DNA of 64,000 nt from Enterococcus larvae (GCF_017830045.1 NZ_JAEDXU010000002.1:434001-498000); one strand, 5' to 3'; shown: positions 24,382 through 34,880, counted from the stretch's first letter. Notes: generated by a model not told the origin, from the letters alone. Translations and numbers: made by a program.

Positions 24382-25281
24382 TTAGCGTTCTCGTAGTTGA
24401 TTCCATTTGAATTGCACAACAGTGATCAGCAGAACAATTACAAATAACACCATAGCGATTGCCGATGCATAACCAAAATTGAATTTCACAAAGGCTTCAT
24501 TATAAATGTTATAAACCAGAACATTCGTTGCTCGCCCCGGTCCTCCTCCTGTCATTACCTGTACCAAATCGAAAATCTTGAAACAGTTGATCACCAACAT
24601 GATCGTCACAAAAAAAGTTGTCGATCTTAATGACGGCAGTGTCACGTTCATGAACTGTTTCCATTTATTTGCCCCATCCATTGAAGCTGCTTCATACAGC
24701 TCTTTGGGAATACTCTGAAGACCTGCCAAGTATAAAATCATATAATACCCCATCCCGCGCCAAACACTAACGATCACAATTGCTGTCAGCGCCCAATCTG
24801 AGCTGGAAGTCCAGCCAGGCGGGTTTTCTATAAAATGACGCAAAAATTGATTGATTGGCCCCATAGTCGGATGGAAAAGCATATTCCAAACCACTGCTAT
24901 TGCTACCAGAGAAGTGACGTATGGGAAGAAAAAGGCGGTTCTAAACATCTTCATTCCACGAATTTTTTGATTCAGCAGGATCGCCAAGCCTAAAGAAGCA
25001 ATCAAGGTTAGCGGAACAACGCCAATTGTGTAAAGGAATGTATTCTTTAATGAAATCCAAAAGGTGTCATCGCCAAGCATCTTAGTAAAATTCTTCAAAC
25101 CGACAAACTCAGGTGCTGAAAATGAATCCCAGCTCATAAAGGCCAAAACCAGTGAAAATACAACAGGGATCAAGGTAAACAAGAAAAAACCGATAAAGTT
25201 TGGCGCAATGAATGACCAGGCAATCAATGTATTTTTCCGCTTTAATCGACCAGCGGCTTTTGTTTTAGATGTAATTTCCAT
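24382..25281 (-). CDS. Sugar ABC transporter permease (MalF/LacF type)
   Basis: The 299-residue CUT1 permease has six helices and an EAA loop (YEAASMDGANKWKQF). The likely ATG at 25281 directly follows the T-run of a strong hairpin and has only a weak AGGCAG ahead, inside the hairpin arm; a TTG at 25299 is also possible but lies within the hairpin. Translation and transcription of this gene therefore look throttled relative to the binding-protein gene upstream. Confidence 0.88.
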   Translation of the reverse strand: MEITSKTKAAGRLKRKNTLIAWSFIAPNFIGFFLFTLIPVVFSLVLAFMSWDSFSAPEFVGLKNFTKMLGDDTFWISLKNTFLYTIGVVPLTLIASLGLAILLNQKIRGMKMFRTAFFFPYVTSLVAIAVVWNMLFHPTMGPINQFLRHFIENPPGWTSSSDWALTAIVIVSVWRGMGYYMILYLAGLQSIPKELYEAASMDGANKWKQFMNVTLPSLRSTTFFVTIMLVINCFKIFDLVQVMTGGGPGRATNVLVYNIYNEAFVKFNFGYASAIAMVLFVIVLLITVVQFKWNQLRER

Positions 25282-25323
25282 AAAAAAGCTGCCTGACAAG
25301 TCTATTGGGGCTTATCAGGCAGC
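25282..25323 (-). terminator. Intra-operon attenuator between binding-protein and permease genes
   Basis: On the minus strand GCTGCCTGATAAG (25311-25323) pairs with CTTGTCAGGCAGC (25288-25300), with one G-T wobble-type mismatch and a 10-nt loop. Six T follow directly and run into the ATG of the permease. It has the form of an intrinsic terminator that lets part of the transcripts through. Confidence 0.75.
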
Positions 25324-25376
25324 AGTCCCCCTTTCTTAAAGCTCCTCACAGCTGCTTTTTTTACTCCATGAGGGTC

Positions 25377-26660
25377 TTATTCTATTTCAGATTTCACACG
25401 TTTTTCCATGTTCTTGATGCCGTCTTTCGGTGTTTCATCATTCACAAGAATCAGGTCATGCTCTTCTTGCAAAATTTTATCGATTGCTGGACCATTTTTA
25501 TCTACCGGAAATTCGATAGCAACATTTTCCGGATTAAAAGCAGTTTTCGATACTTCATCTGAAGGCATTCCTTTCCGTGAAAAGTACAGATCATCAATTG
25601 CATCCGTTTTATAGGATGGTACAACCCCAACTTCTGCTAAGACCTTAGCGCCTTCTTCTCCTGAACAGAAATCAAGAAACTTTTGAGCTGCTTCCTGCTG
25701 CTTAGAGTTTTTATTGACTGCAAATGCCGTTGGGGAACCAAAGGTATCAATTGCTTCCCCTGCTTCTTTTTGAGGAATTTGTGCAATGCCCCACTCTACA
25801 TCTGTTTTACCTTCATCCTTATTCGTCAACAATGCACCCATATACCATGTACCCATATACATCATTGCTGTCTTGGAATTTTCAAATTGAGACTGGTAAG
25901 TGACCTTTGTAGACTTAGCTGTCCCAAAGTCCATTTGAGACTTCGCATCCTGCATACGCAGTGCACGATCATAATAATCTGTCATATAGCTATAATCCGG
26001 ATCAAGCAAGTTGCCGTCATTTTGAGCAGCAGCAATTGCCTGGATCGTTGAACGCCATGTATGCTGGTAAGCACCATAAACCTGTTCTTCAGGCTTGGAG
26101 AGTTTTTCAGCAATTTCTTCGTATTCTTCCCAAGTTAAATTATCCGGATAATCTATCCCTGCTTCATCAAACATCGCTTTGTTGTAATACAACACCCAAA
26201 AATCTGTACGATAAGGTTGAGCATACGTTTTTCCGCTAACTTCATACATCTCATAGCTGGCAGCTGCAGGTTCGATATCTATATCCTTCAGATGATCTGT
26301 CAAATCAACCAATTGATCACGTAAGGCATAATTAGAATAAGAAAGAAGATTTTTCATCGTTAGGATATCTGTTGTATCTCCTGATGAAAGCATTGTCGTA
26401 AGCTTCGTATCATAATCATCCGAAGCGATATCTACAGGAGTAACGGTGATTCCGGGATTAGCTTCCTCAAATGCTCGGAATAGCTTTTCGAATTCAGGGG
26501 TCGTATCATAGTTCCAAGTTGTGACCGTTAATTCAATATCCCCATCTGATGCAGTGGAATCCTTACTTCCAGATTTATCAGAGCCTCCTCCACATGCTGT
26601 TAATCCAGCAGCAAGTCCCAGTAGTGCAACAGTAGTTAGACTTTTTTTCCAAAATTTCAT
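25377..26660 (-). CDS. Extracellular sugar-binding lipoprotein of an ABC importer
   Basis: The 427-residue family 1 solute-binding protein has a signal peptide with lipobox GLTACGG. It is followed by a short Gly/Ser/Asp linker and the usual two-lobed fold (LTVTTWNYDTTPEFEKLF; FGSPTAFAVNKNSK). It should capture oligosaccharides outside the membrane for the two permeases downstream. The enzymes around suggest a uronic-acid-containing oligosaccharide. Small hairpins lie before and after the gene, favouring its higher expression. Confidence 0.92.
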   Translation of the reverse strand: MKFWKKSLTTVALLGLAAGLTACGGGSDKSGSKDSTASDGDIELTVTTWNYDTTPEFEKLFRAFEEANPGITVTPVDIASDDYDTKLTTMLSSGDTTDILTMKNLLSYSNYALRDQLVDLTDHLKDIDIEPAAASYEMYEVSGKTYAQPYRTDFWVLYYNKAMFDEAGIDYPDNLTWEEYEEIAEKLSKPEEQVYGAYQHTWRSTIQAIAAAQNDGNLLDPDYSYMTDYYDRALRMQDAKSQMDFGTAKSTKVTYQSQFENSKTAMMYMGTWYMGALLTNKDEGKTDVEWGIAQIPQKEAGEAIDTFGSPTAFAVNKNSKQQEAAQKFLDFCSGEEGAKVLAEVGVVPSYKTDAIDDLYFSRKGMPSDEVSKTAFNPENVAIEFPVDKNGPAIDKILQEEHDLILVNDETPKDGIKNMEKRVKSEIE

Positions 26661-26687
26661 TTCAAGACCTCCAATATTTTTTATACT

Positions 26688-26703
26688 TCAAGGTTCCCCT
26701 TGA
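26688..26703 (-). other. Short hairpin ahead of the binding-protein gene
   Basis: TCAAGG and CCTTGA with a 4-nt loop lie between the GH88 stop and the binding-protein ribosome site. It could mark an RNA processing or protection point. Confidence 0.4.
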
Positions 26704-26706
26704 TAT

Positions 26707-27858
26707 TTACCAATAGCTGTACCAACTGATTGCCAGTCGTGTCAGAGCTTCTACATAGTAATAGTCGCCCCAAATCATACACTCATCCACACCTTTATCA
26801 GAATTCTTGTCGTATACACCATGCAGCAGCAGACCATTCGAATTTGGAGTATTCCGTGTCGTATAGTTTTCTGCTAAAGCAGCCATGATGTCCAGTGCGG
26901 CCTTTTCATAGGTCTCATGCTTTTCATCAGAAAGCGGCAATTGCTTTGACAATTCCAACAAACCGCAAACCGCAATCGATGCCGCTGAGCTGTCTCGTTC
27001 TTCTCCGCTTCCATCGCTGAACACTAAATCCCAATAACAAATTTTGTCTGCTGGTAGTTCTTCAATAAAATAGTCTGCCAGATGCTTTGCTGTTTCTAAA
27101 AAGGAGACATCTCCTGTATAAAGATAGCTGAGTGTAAATCCATAAATCCCCCATGCTTGTCCACGTGCCCAACAGGAGCTGTCTGAATAGCCCTGTGCGG
27201 TTTTACCATCTAAGGCTTCACCAGTTTCCGTATCAAAGAAATAGGTGTGGTAGGTTGTATAGTTGGGACGCACAATGTATTTTTGTGTCTGCAGTGCATG
27301 AGCGTAGGCTGCCTTTTCATAGCGTTCATCTCCTGTTGCTTCTGAGGCAAAATATAAAAGCGGCAGGTTCATCAAACAGTCAATGATCATTCTTCCACGT
27401 TCGTTCGGATCGTTCAAATCCCCCCATGCTTGGATGATTTTAGCTTTAGGAGAATAACGCTTCATCAATAAATCTGCCGCTTTGACAGCTAACTCTTTAG
27501 AAGCTTCATTGCCATTCACATGATAATCGGCAATTGCTGACAAGATGTAGAGAAAACCAATATCATGTGTTTCTAATTCTACCTCCTGATCCAATCGCTT
27601 CTTGAAAGAGTGAAGCTGACTGGAAATGGTTGAATCAAAGTCTGCCGAACCCGTCAGCTCCTTCGCCAAAAAGAGCATACCTATCCAAAAGCTGGCTGTC
27701 CAATCGGTGTTTCCCTCCGGTTCATAAACCTGTTCTTGACTGGCAGCGGGCGGGACCAATACTTCAAAGGTCGATTGATTTTCCCGAATTTTTCTTAAAA
27801 CATAATCAATTTCTTTCGGCAGCCAGAACAGGCTGTCTTTTACTGACACAGTTTCCAT
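26707..27858 (-). CDS. GH88 family unsaturated glucuronyl hydrolase
   Basis: The 383-residue (alpha/alpha)6-barrel enzyme has no signal peptide, so it is cytoplasmic. Aspartates at positions matching the catalytic pair of Bacillus UGL are D99 (ETHDIGF) and D160 (MIIDCLMNLPLL). GH88 enzymes hydrate and remove the 4,5-unsaturated uronic acid that polysaccharide lyases leave at the non-reducing end. That fits the lyase-like gene in the neighbouring operon. The start follows AGGAGGAAG. Confidence 0.88.
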   Translation of the reverse strand: METVSVKDSLFWLPKEIDYVLRKIRENQSTFEVLVPPAASQEQVYEPEGNTDWTASFWIGMLFLAKELTGSADFDSTISSQLHSFKKRLDQEVELETHDIGFLYILSAIADYHVNGNEASKELAVKAADLLMKRYSPKAKIIQAWGDLNDPNERGRMIIDCLMNLPLLYFASEATGDERYEKAAYAHALQTQKYIVRPNYTTYHTYFFDTETGEALDGKTAQGYSDSSCWARGQAWGIYGFTLSYLYTGDVSFLETAKHLADYFIEELPADKICYWDLVFSDGSGEERDSSAASIAVCGLLELSKQLPLSDEKHETYEKAALDIMAALAENYTTRNTPNSNGLLLHGVYDKNSDKGVDECMIWGDYYYVEALTRLAISWYSYW

Positions 27859-27867
27859 AACTTCCTC

Positions 27868-29682
27868 CTAGTTTTCCAATGCAGCGAACCAGCTTTTCTC
27901 TGCCTGTGTAATAATGATTTTATTTCTCTCAATTGAAATTTCCGGATTTTCCAGCGTTTCATCAGATAATCTACCACTGATGACAGAAATCAACACATGG
28001 TTTCCTTTCTCTAGATGTCCTTTGATATGCGGCAGCATCGTTACCGGATAAAATAAATTAGTATTCGGTTCTGTCCGCACGACATCAGCCTTATCAAATC
28101 CATAGATCCCTTCCACACTTGAGATACCTTCTGTCGTTTCATACATCGCTCGTTGTCCATCGATCAAGGGAGCATGTGCTTCATTCAGCGGCAGACTGAA
28201 TCCGCCTTCATAAACATCAATCATACGCTGCGTTTGGACCTCATGAATCCGTATGTGACAGTTCGTTATAGGGATGATCGTACTCTTGATCGTCACATCG
28301 CTCCATGGCTGCCAGTAATGAATGATTCTATCTGAGCCTATTTCATAAGTGATATCCTGATCTTTGCTTCGGAAATGGCAATCATTCTCTGCTACAGCTA
28401 AACAGCTGTCAAATGCTCCTTCATAGTAAAGGTAGCTGCTTTTCGGTACGCTGAAGCCAAATTGCGAAGAGTAAACAAACTTGTTGTATTTTGCTCCGGC
28501 ATGATTTTGAAAATGAAGAAACTGCCCTGCTGGAAATACTTGAAGATGACTTCTATCATCGTTGTACTGATAAAAACTGCGGCTTTCAGGAAGACTCAAT
28601 GGGTTTTCTTCGATTTGCAACGGCTGAGGCTCTGCTTGCCAATATGGATGATCCTCAGGGACTGCTAATAGAATGAATGTCTTGAATGACCAATATGGAG
28701 AACCCGGTGCATTATATCCTTCGGCAAAGGTCAAATTCTGATAATGATACCCTACAGAAAGTAGTCCTTCCGGAGTGAATATTTCATGGTTCATCCAACG
28801 ATGCATATGACGACTGATCAACCCTTTAATTTCTCCCCATGGCAAAGCCTCCACATTAGCGAATACTAAAGCGCTGAAAAAGGATACCTGTGCAAAACGG
28901 TAAGTCAAGCTGCGCCCAAAAGGGATCGCTTCGCCAGTACTGTCGAACCAATATTTAAAGGTCTGAGCAAATAATGTTGCTCGTTTCTTCATCTTCTGAA
29001 CACGTTTTGGATCGTCCTCTTCCATAAAACGACAGTATAGTAAGCTATAGTAGTGGATGGCAAATGAGACGTAATAATCGATTTGTGTTTCAACGCCGTC
29101 AAAATACCAGCCCTTCCCTATATAAAATGAATCAATTATTGCTAAATCCTGATCGATCATTTCCTGAGAGTACGGTTTGCCGCATTTTTTCATAGCAACA
29201 TTGACTAACACTCGGAAAAAATGCCAATTATTTTTTGGAATCGTATGCTCGTTCGCCTGAATCAACCATTGATATAGATTTTCTTGCTCGTCAATGGTCA
29301 GAATGTCCCATGTCTTCTCCTTGTTTAAAAGTAAGAATGTGCTAAGAGAAGCCATTTCAACAATCAGCTGGTCAAAATTTGTCACTTGACCCCAATAAGC
29401 TGGATTATCAGGATCAGTACCTGCTTTGATACCATGCATATAAGTTTCCAAAATCGAATGATCCTGTGTTGTCAAAAATGGGCCTAAGCCCCATAAAGGT
29501 CTCAGAAAAGCTTCGGCTTCTCGCTTTGTTTCAGTATAAACAGTTCCGTGACTACCCAATTTCAGGTGTCCAGGATCATCAGCCTGAAAAAACGGCAGCA
29601 CTGGTGATAATAAATCTAGAAACCCTCTGCTGACCTCCTCCTTTGTTTCAAATGTGTTTTCTTTGATTCGTTTATTCAACAT
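27868..29682 (-). CDS. DUF2264 family protein, putative glycosidase
   Basis: The 604-residue cytoplasmic protein starts FLDLLSPVLPFFQ after a short head and continues with the DUF2264 pattern: LWGLGPFLTT, YWGQVTNFDQ, NNWHFFRVLVN and GWYFDGVETQIDYY. It has a helical toroid-like N-terminal two-thirds and a beta-rich C-terminal part. Some DUF2264 proteins have been linked to beta-glucuronidase activity (CAZy GH154, from memory), which would fit here, but this is not shown. It lies 5 nt after the lipoprotein gene. Confidence 0.75.
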   Translation of the reverse strand: MLNKRIKENTFETKEEVSRGFLDLLSPVLPFFQADDPGHLKLGSHGTVYTETKREAEAFLRPLWGLGPFLTTQDHSILETYMHGIKAGTDPDNPAYWGQVTNFDQLIVEMASLSTFLLLNKEKTWDILTIDEQENLYQWLIQANEHTIPKNNWHFFRVLVNVAMKKCGKPYSQEMIDQDLAIIDSFYIGKGWYFDGVETQIDYYVSFAIHYYSLLYCRFMEEDDPKRVQKMKKRATLFAQTFKYWFDSTGEAIPFGRSLTYRFAQVSFFSALVFANVEALPWGEIKGLISRHMHRWMNHEIFTPEGLLSVGYHYQNLTFAEGYNAPGSPYWSFKTFILLAVPEDHPYWQAEPQPLQIEENPLSLPESRSFYQYNDDRSHLQVFPAGQFLHFQNHAGAKYNKFVYSSQFGFSVPKSSYLYYEGAFDSCLAVAENDCHFRSKDQDITYEIGSDRIIHYWQPWSDVTIKSTIIPITNCHIRIHEVQTQRMIDVYEGGFSLPLNEAHAPLIDGQRAMYETTEGISSVEGIYGFDKADVVRTEPNTNLFYPVTMLPHIKGHLEKGNHVLISVISGRLSDETLENPEISIERNKIIITQAEKSWFAALEN

Positions 29683-29687
29683 GATTC

Positions 29688-30086
29688 CTACCCATCCTTT
29701 TCAATCAGAATACCTTTGAGAAATCCATAATATTCACCATAGACTGTCACGTCATCCCCAACCTCAAAATCATTTTCCTGTTCATTAAATACTTGATATT
29801 GACTATTTTCGCTAATTAGAATAAAACGATCACCTTTCTTCAATACCTTTTCACTGCTATCACTCTTTAAAATCGTTCCTTTGATTTGCACGAATTCATT
29901 CAAAGGAACTTCTCCATCTTGAAACGCTTGATTTGAATAATGCTTCGCCTTCTCTTTTATGTTTTCTACCGCTTCCTTACTGAAAGAAGCTTGTCGTTCA
30001 CTCTCCCCTTTCATTTCAGAAGAGCAGCCGGATAGAAATGATAGAAGTAAAACTGATAAAAGCAAATACCTACGTTTTCTTTTCAC
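29688..30086 (-). CDS. Small lipoprotein heading the sugar operon
   Basis: The 132-residue product has a lipobox LSGC at about residue 21, a helical stretch (EAVENIKEKAKHYSN), and a beta domain (KGTILKSDS, DDVTVYGEYYG) resembling a small OB fold. GTG is the start, behind GGGAGGCGG. The function is unknown. Its place as first gene of the operon, on the outer membrane face next to a binding lipoprotein, suggests an auxiliary uptake role. Confidence 0.65.
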   Translation of the reverse strand: MKRKRRYLLLSVLLLSFLSGCSSEMKGESERQASFSKEAVENIKEKAKHYSNQAFQDGEVPLNEFVQIKGTILKSDSSEKVLKKGDRFILISENSQYQVFNEQENDFEVGDDVTVYGEYYGFLKGILIEKDG

Positions 30087-30105
30087 AAAACCGCCTCCCT
30101 TTCAT

Positions 30106-30119
30106 GTAAAACGCTTTCT
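30106..30119 (-). promoter_or_regulatory. Weak cre-like site downstream of the sugar-operon promoter
   Basis: GTAAAACGCTTTCT matches the CcpA cre consensus TGWAANCGNTNWCA at 11 of 14 positions and sits at about +2 to +15 of the predicted transcript. The TG at the left end is missing, so this is tentative. Confidence 0.35.
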
Positions 30120-30127
30120 TTAGGAAA

Positions 30128-30156
30128 ATTTTACTATTTTTTACAAAAATAATCAA
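30128..30156 (-). promoter_or_regulatory. Promoter of the lipoprotein-to-YesL operon
   Basis: On the minus strand TTGATT (30151-30156) and TAAAAT (30128-30133) are separated by exactly 17 nt. The -10 overlaps a partial TTTTACTA operator copy at 30129-30139. Confidence 0.65.
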
Positions 30157-30160
30157 GCTT

Positions 30161-30171
30161 TTTTAGTAAAA
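30161..30171. promoter_or_regulatory. Candidate LacI-family operator copy 1
   Basis: TTTTAGTAAAA is a perfect odd-centred palindrome lying just upstream of the -35 of the lipoprotein operon. Its centre is 33 bp from copy 2 and 32 bp from the partial copy, about three helical turns each. Confidence 0.5.
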
Positions 30172-30185
30172 ATATTTTTTAAGAC

Positions 30186-30215
30186 TTGATTTTTTTTACT
30201 AAAAAGAAATATACT
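30186..30215 (+). promoter_or_regulatory. Promoter of the LacI-family regulator gene with operator copy 2
   Basis: TTGATT (30186-30191) and TATACT (30210-30215) are separated by 18 nt. The palindrome TTTTACTAAAA (30194-30204) fills the spacer, which would give autorepression. Confidence 0.55.
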
Positions 30216-30244
30216 ATGGGTATAGAGAAAAAATCATAATATGA

Positions 30245-31315
<1,071 letters not shown>

Positions 31316-31326
31316 CTTCATACACT

Positions 31327-31372
31327 AAAAAACTGTCACGCTCGGTCTTCAGCCAAGCCATGACAGTTTTTT
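31327..31372. terminator. Bidirectional terminator between regulator and GH35 gene
   Basis: AAAAAACTGTCA (31327-31338) pairs with TGACAGTTTTTT (31361-31372), with a 22-nt loop, between convergent genes. Confidence 0.8.
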
Positions 31373-31420
31373 ATTTATTTTTCCAGATTTTTCTATACTC
31401 ATCAGATAAATCATGCTGCT

Positions 31421-33181
31421 TCATTGCTCAGTTTTTCCTAAGTTTGGAACAGCTGTCAGAGTAATTTGACTATTGCTCTTCCCTTCTGATTCAAACAGGA
31501 TGATTTCGTTCTCCCCTTCCTTTAAAAATGGTGCTGGAAGGTACAAATGCTGCTGTGGCCCTTTCTCCCAATATCGACCAATATTATGCCCATTGACCAT
31601 CACAAAGCCTTTTCCCCAACCAGTTAGATCAACAAAAGTGTCCCCAAGTTCTGTTACCGAAAAACAGAAGCGATAAAAAGCGGGCTGCTCTGCCTGCCAT
31701 TCTTTCGTAAAGTCCAGAGTAGTCAAGTCCTCCATTGGCAGACTATATATCGTCCATCCACTTTGGAAAGCGCCGTTTATAATGACACCATCTTCGATCC
31801 CCTTTAGCTGATGATTCATTCTGACTGAGTAATTGACACGTCCCATATTTTCTACTAGAATCCCTAAATCATTCTCCTTATTCGTCAAATCAAAGGAGAG
31901 CTTTTCCCCAATTTCCAAATCATACTGTGTCTTCAGATGTCTATTATTTAGGAATATTTGTGCTCGGTCTGCACAACCAATCAGACGAAAGTCCTCAATT
32001 TGGCGAGGTTTACCGATTGAGCTTTGATAATAAATGTACCCAAACGCCTGATTCAGCTCCTCCATAGTCAACGGATAATTACTGATTGTTTTTACCGATA
32101 GCTGATCAAGATTTCCAAACAAAGAAGTACGCTCTGATACAGGTATTGCGCCATAGTTGATTTTCTTTATTTCAGTCGAAAAGCTCACTTCAGGAATGTC
32201 TGTATATTTAGCAATTACCTTTTGAAACTTTCGATACTTGTCTGTGATATCTCCCCATTCTGTCAAAAGTGCATCATAGTCATAGCTAGTGACATCAGGC
32301 GCAAGCTTCTCATAATAATTTGCCCCACTGGTAAAACCGAAATTTGTCCCGCCGTGAAACATATAGATATTGACTGACCCCTGTGCCAAAATATCATCCA
32401 GCTCCTTAGCTGCTGTCTTACCATCAGTTGTATGGTGAATCGAATCTCCCCATGCATCAAACCAGCCAATCCAAAACTCCATGACCATTAATGGTCGCTT
32501 CTCCCCGTGAAAATCACAAAGACGTTGAAAGTGCTTCTTCACATCAGAACCGCAATTGATTGTAGGAAGAGCAAGCTCGGAAATCGATCCATTCTCCAGC
32601 ATATCTCCCCAAGGTCCGTCTGATGTAACAAGCGGTGTTTCTACTCCATATTGGCGCAATAATTGAACTAGCTTTTTCAGGTATGATTGATCATTGCCAT
32701 ACCCGCCGTATTCATTTTCTACTTGAACCAGAATAATAGGCCCACCCTTAGTGATCTGTAGATCCCTGATTTCAGGAAGCAAACGGCTGTAATATTCCTC
32801 AACTTTTTTCATGAATACAGGATGATCGAAACGCAGCTTTGTCGTTCGATCTTTTATCAGCCAGTACGGCAAGCCTCCAAATTCCCATTCTGCGCAAATA
32901 TACGGTGCTGGTCTCAGGATTACCTTCAGCTCGAGATCAGCTGCCAATTGAATGAATTTTCGTAAATCTAACTGTTTTTCAAAACAAAACTCCCCTTCCT
33001 GCGGCTCATGAAGATTCCACGGAACATAGGTCTCAACAGTGTTACATCCTAATGCTTTTAGCTTTTCTAAACGATCCTGCCAATATTCCGGTACCACTCG
33101 AAAATAATGAATAGCGCCTGAAATGATTTTGTAAGGCTGGCAATCATAATAGAACTCCTCTTGAACATCAAATGTATGCAT
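31421..33181 (-). CDS. GH35 beta-galactosidase (BgaC-like)
   Basis: The 586-residue cytoplasmic enzyme has a TIM barrel with the GH35 signature GGPIILVQVENEYGGYG; the acid/base is probably E157. The nucleophile is probably E235 in LMVMEFWIGW. Beta-sandwich domains follow. It resembles the streptococcal BgaC type, which removes terminal beta-1,3-linked galactose. It overlaps the upstream gene by 14 nt and forms a two-gene operon with the heparinase-like gene. It should trim galactose from imported oligosaccharides. Confidence 0.9.
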   Translation of the reverse strand: MHTFDVQEEFYYDCQPYKIISGAIHYFRVVPEYWQDRLEKLKALGCNTVETYVPWNLHEPQEGEFCFEKQLDLRKFIQLAADLELKVILRPAPYICAEWEFGGLPYWLIKDRTTKLRFDHPVFMKKVEEYYSRLLPEIRDLQITKGGPIILVQVENEYGGYGNDQSYLKKLVQLLRQYGVETPLVTSDGPWGDMLENGSISELALPTINCGSDVKKHFQRLCDFHGEKRPLMVMEFWIGWFDAWGDSIHHTTDGKTAAKELDDILAQGSVNIYMFHGGTNFGFTSGANYYEKLAPDVTSYDYDALLTEWGDITDKYRKFQKVIAKYTDIPEVSFSTEIKKINYGAIPVSERTSLFGNLDQLSVKTISNYPLTMEELNQAFGYIYYQSSIGKPRQIEDFRLIGCADRAQIFLNNRHLKTQYDLEIGEKLSFDLTNKENDLGILVENMGRVNYSVRMNHQLKGIEDGVIINGAFQSGWTIYSLPMEDLTTLDFTKEWQAEQPAFYRFCFSVTELGDTFVDLTGWGKGFVMVNGHNIGRYWEKGPQQHLYLPAPFLKEGENEIILFESEGKSNSQITLTAVPNLGKTEQ

Positions 33182-34880
33182 CAGTGTCCTCCCTTAATGA
33201 TTCATTCATCTTCACTCTAACTCTGATTACTGCTTCCACTCCAGCTTTGTAAAGCGCTTGGATCCTATATGCTTTCTGTTCCTTACCTGAATGATCCCGA
33301 TAGCGCTCTGTCAATACAGTGATGTCTGTAGTTTCAAATCCAATTTCACAAAAGCTTTGCTTCCCTTGCAAAAAGACCCTCTGCCCCTCTATACGAGGTT
33401 GAAGTTGCGAAACAAAATTCTCAACAACCTCATTGTCAGCAGTATCAAATAGAAAATGATCTGTCAGTATACTTTCACGTTGCTCTGTGTTCACTGCAAA
33501 GGAACGTCTAAAGCTTCTCAACTCCTCATTTTTACTATATGTCTCCTGCAACTCCATCGAAAAGTTCAGCTGAGTTGACTGTTTATCGAATGACACATTT
33601 TCAGCAGATACTGCCCCAGGCTGCTGCTCTTCTCCATTTATGCGGGGGATATGATGACTAGTTGCACCAGCAGTGAAGTATCCATAGCGTTTATCCTCAT
33701 TGAAATAATCTCGTGTATACTCTCCGGCGCCAAGGTCAGTCAGAAACAGTTCATTTATATCCCCTAGAACAAAATGCCCGATATCTAAATGATTATGACT
33801 CTCTTCATTTGATCCGCCTTTGGCGGCAAAGAAAAATGCTGGTTCCTGCCTTCTGCTCATCAGCCATTGTGCATCTGAAAAATAATGACAAACCGTTAAC
33901 TGAGAATCTGTCTGAGCTCCTTCTTTCTTCCAGAGTAAATTACGTAAAAGGGGTGCGAAACGATAACAATGATCGAAATCCAATGAGCTTGCTTCCGCTA
34001 ACTTTGGTATTGACACATCAAATCGATTTTTACAAAAATTGATTAGTCCACTTGGTAAGGTTGGCTGAGAATAATCTGAAAAAGGGACGAACTGTTTTTG
34101 ATCGATCATTGTAAAATAAGGAAAAGCCGCTATTGCCTTTACTTTGGGCAGCTTCAAATATCGATCCTCCTGCAGCACCTCTTTCAACATCTCTGCGTAA
34201 TAGATAAAATAACCAAAGCCATAGCTCCAATAACTGACACCTTCTACACAGGCGCCATCCTCTCCAAAGCCTCGCAAATAGCTCTGCATCGAAACATCCA
34301 GACGATCAATGATAGGCTGTAATCGCTGATCTGTTTGTTCTATCAAAGATAGCGCTGTCATTCCGAGGCATCCCGCAATCACTGCACTCCAATTGTTTTC
34401 CTTCTGCTCCCAAGCCCACTGCTGTTCTTCAAAGGGCAGTAAAATTCTACGTTCAATTTCTGACATCATTCGCTGTAAAATCAATGGTGATAATTTTGAA
34501 CCAATCAATCGGTAAAGTTCAGCTAGTGTTTGTCCTGTCTCTGCTGCAAAAAGATCGATACAGGCAGGTGCTTCCTCAGCAAACTCATTCTGATCGATCG
34601 ACAGATGTGCAGGTAACGCCCAAGTATATTCATTGCATATCTCCCAAATAATCTGTTCCAAAAATTGAAGCGTTTCTCTCGAATCTTCTAAATAAACAGC
34701 TAATCCCATCACTGCAAGCTGACGGCGACGTTTAAAATACGCTAGCTCGAAGGTTAAGCGATCGCCGGATACTAAGTAATTTTCATACCCTGATACCGGT
34801 AATGAGACAACTGTCTGAGACAGCAGATATTCTTCGGCAGCGTCTCTGATTTGCTGTTCCAGTCTCTGTGTATACTTCAT
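33168..34880 (-). CDS. Heparinase II/III-like protein, putative oligosaccharide lyase
   Basis: The 570-residue protein without a signal peptide has an (alpha/alpha) toroid N-terminal part (NNWSAVIAGCLGM, then VEGVSYWSYGFGYF) and a C-terminal beta domain with SNEESHNHLDIGHFVL, the typical heparinase II/III layout. Such enzymes cleave uronic-acid linkages by beta-elimination and leave unsaturated uronates, the substrate of GH88. The polysaccharide itself is not identifiable. The frame is open from GTG 34901; ATG 34880 gives a family-like MKYTQRLEQQIRDA and is preferred. Confidence 0.75.
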   Translation of the reverse strand: MKYTQRLEQQIRDAAEEYLLSQTVVSLPVSGYENYLVSGDRLTFELAYFKRRRQLAVMGLAVYLEDSRETLQFLEQIIWEICNEYTWALPAHLSIDQNEFAEEAPACIDLFAAETGQTLAELYRLIGSKLSPLILQRMMSEIERRILLPFEEQQWAWEQKENNWSAVIAGCLGMTALSLIEQTDQRLQPIIDRLDVSMQSYLRGFGEDGACVEGVSYWSYGFGYFIYYAEMLKEVLQEDRYLKLPKVKAIAAFPYFTMIDQKQFVPFSDYSQPTLPSGLINFCKNRFDVSIPKLAEASSLDFDHCYRFAPLLRNLLWKKEGAQTDSQLTVCHYFSDAQWLMSRRQEPAFFFAAKGGSNEESHNHLDIGHFVLGDINELFLTDLGAGEYTRDYFNEDKRYGYFTAGATSHHIPRINGEEQQPGAVSAENVSFDKQSTQLNFSMELQETYSKNEELRSFRRSFAVNTEQRESILTDHFLFDTADNEVVENFVSQLQPRIEGQRVFLQGKQSFCEIGFETTDITVLTERYRDHSGKEQKAYRIQALYKAGVEAVIRVRVKMNESLREDTDAYI

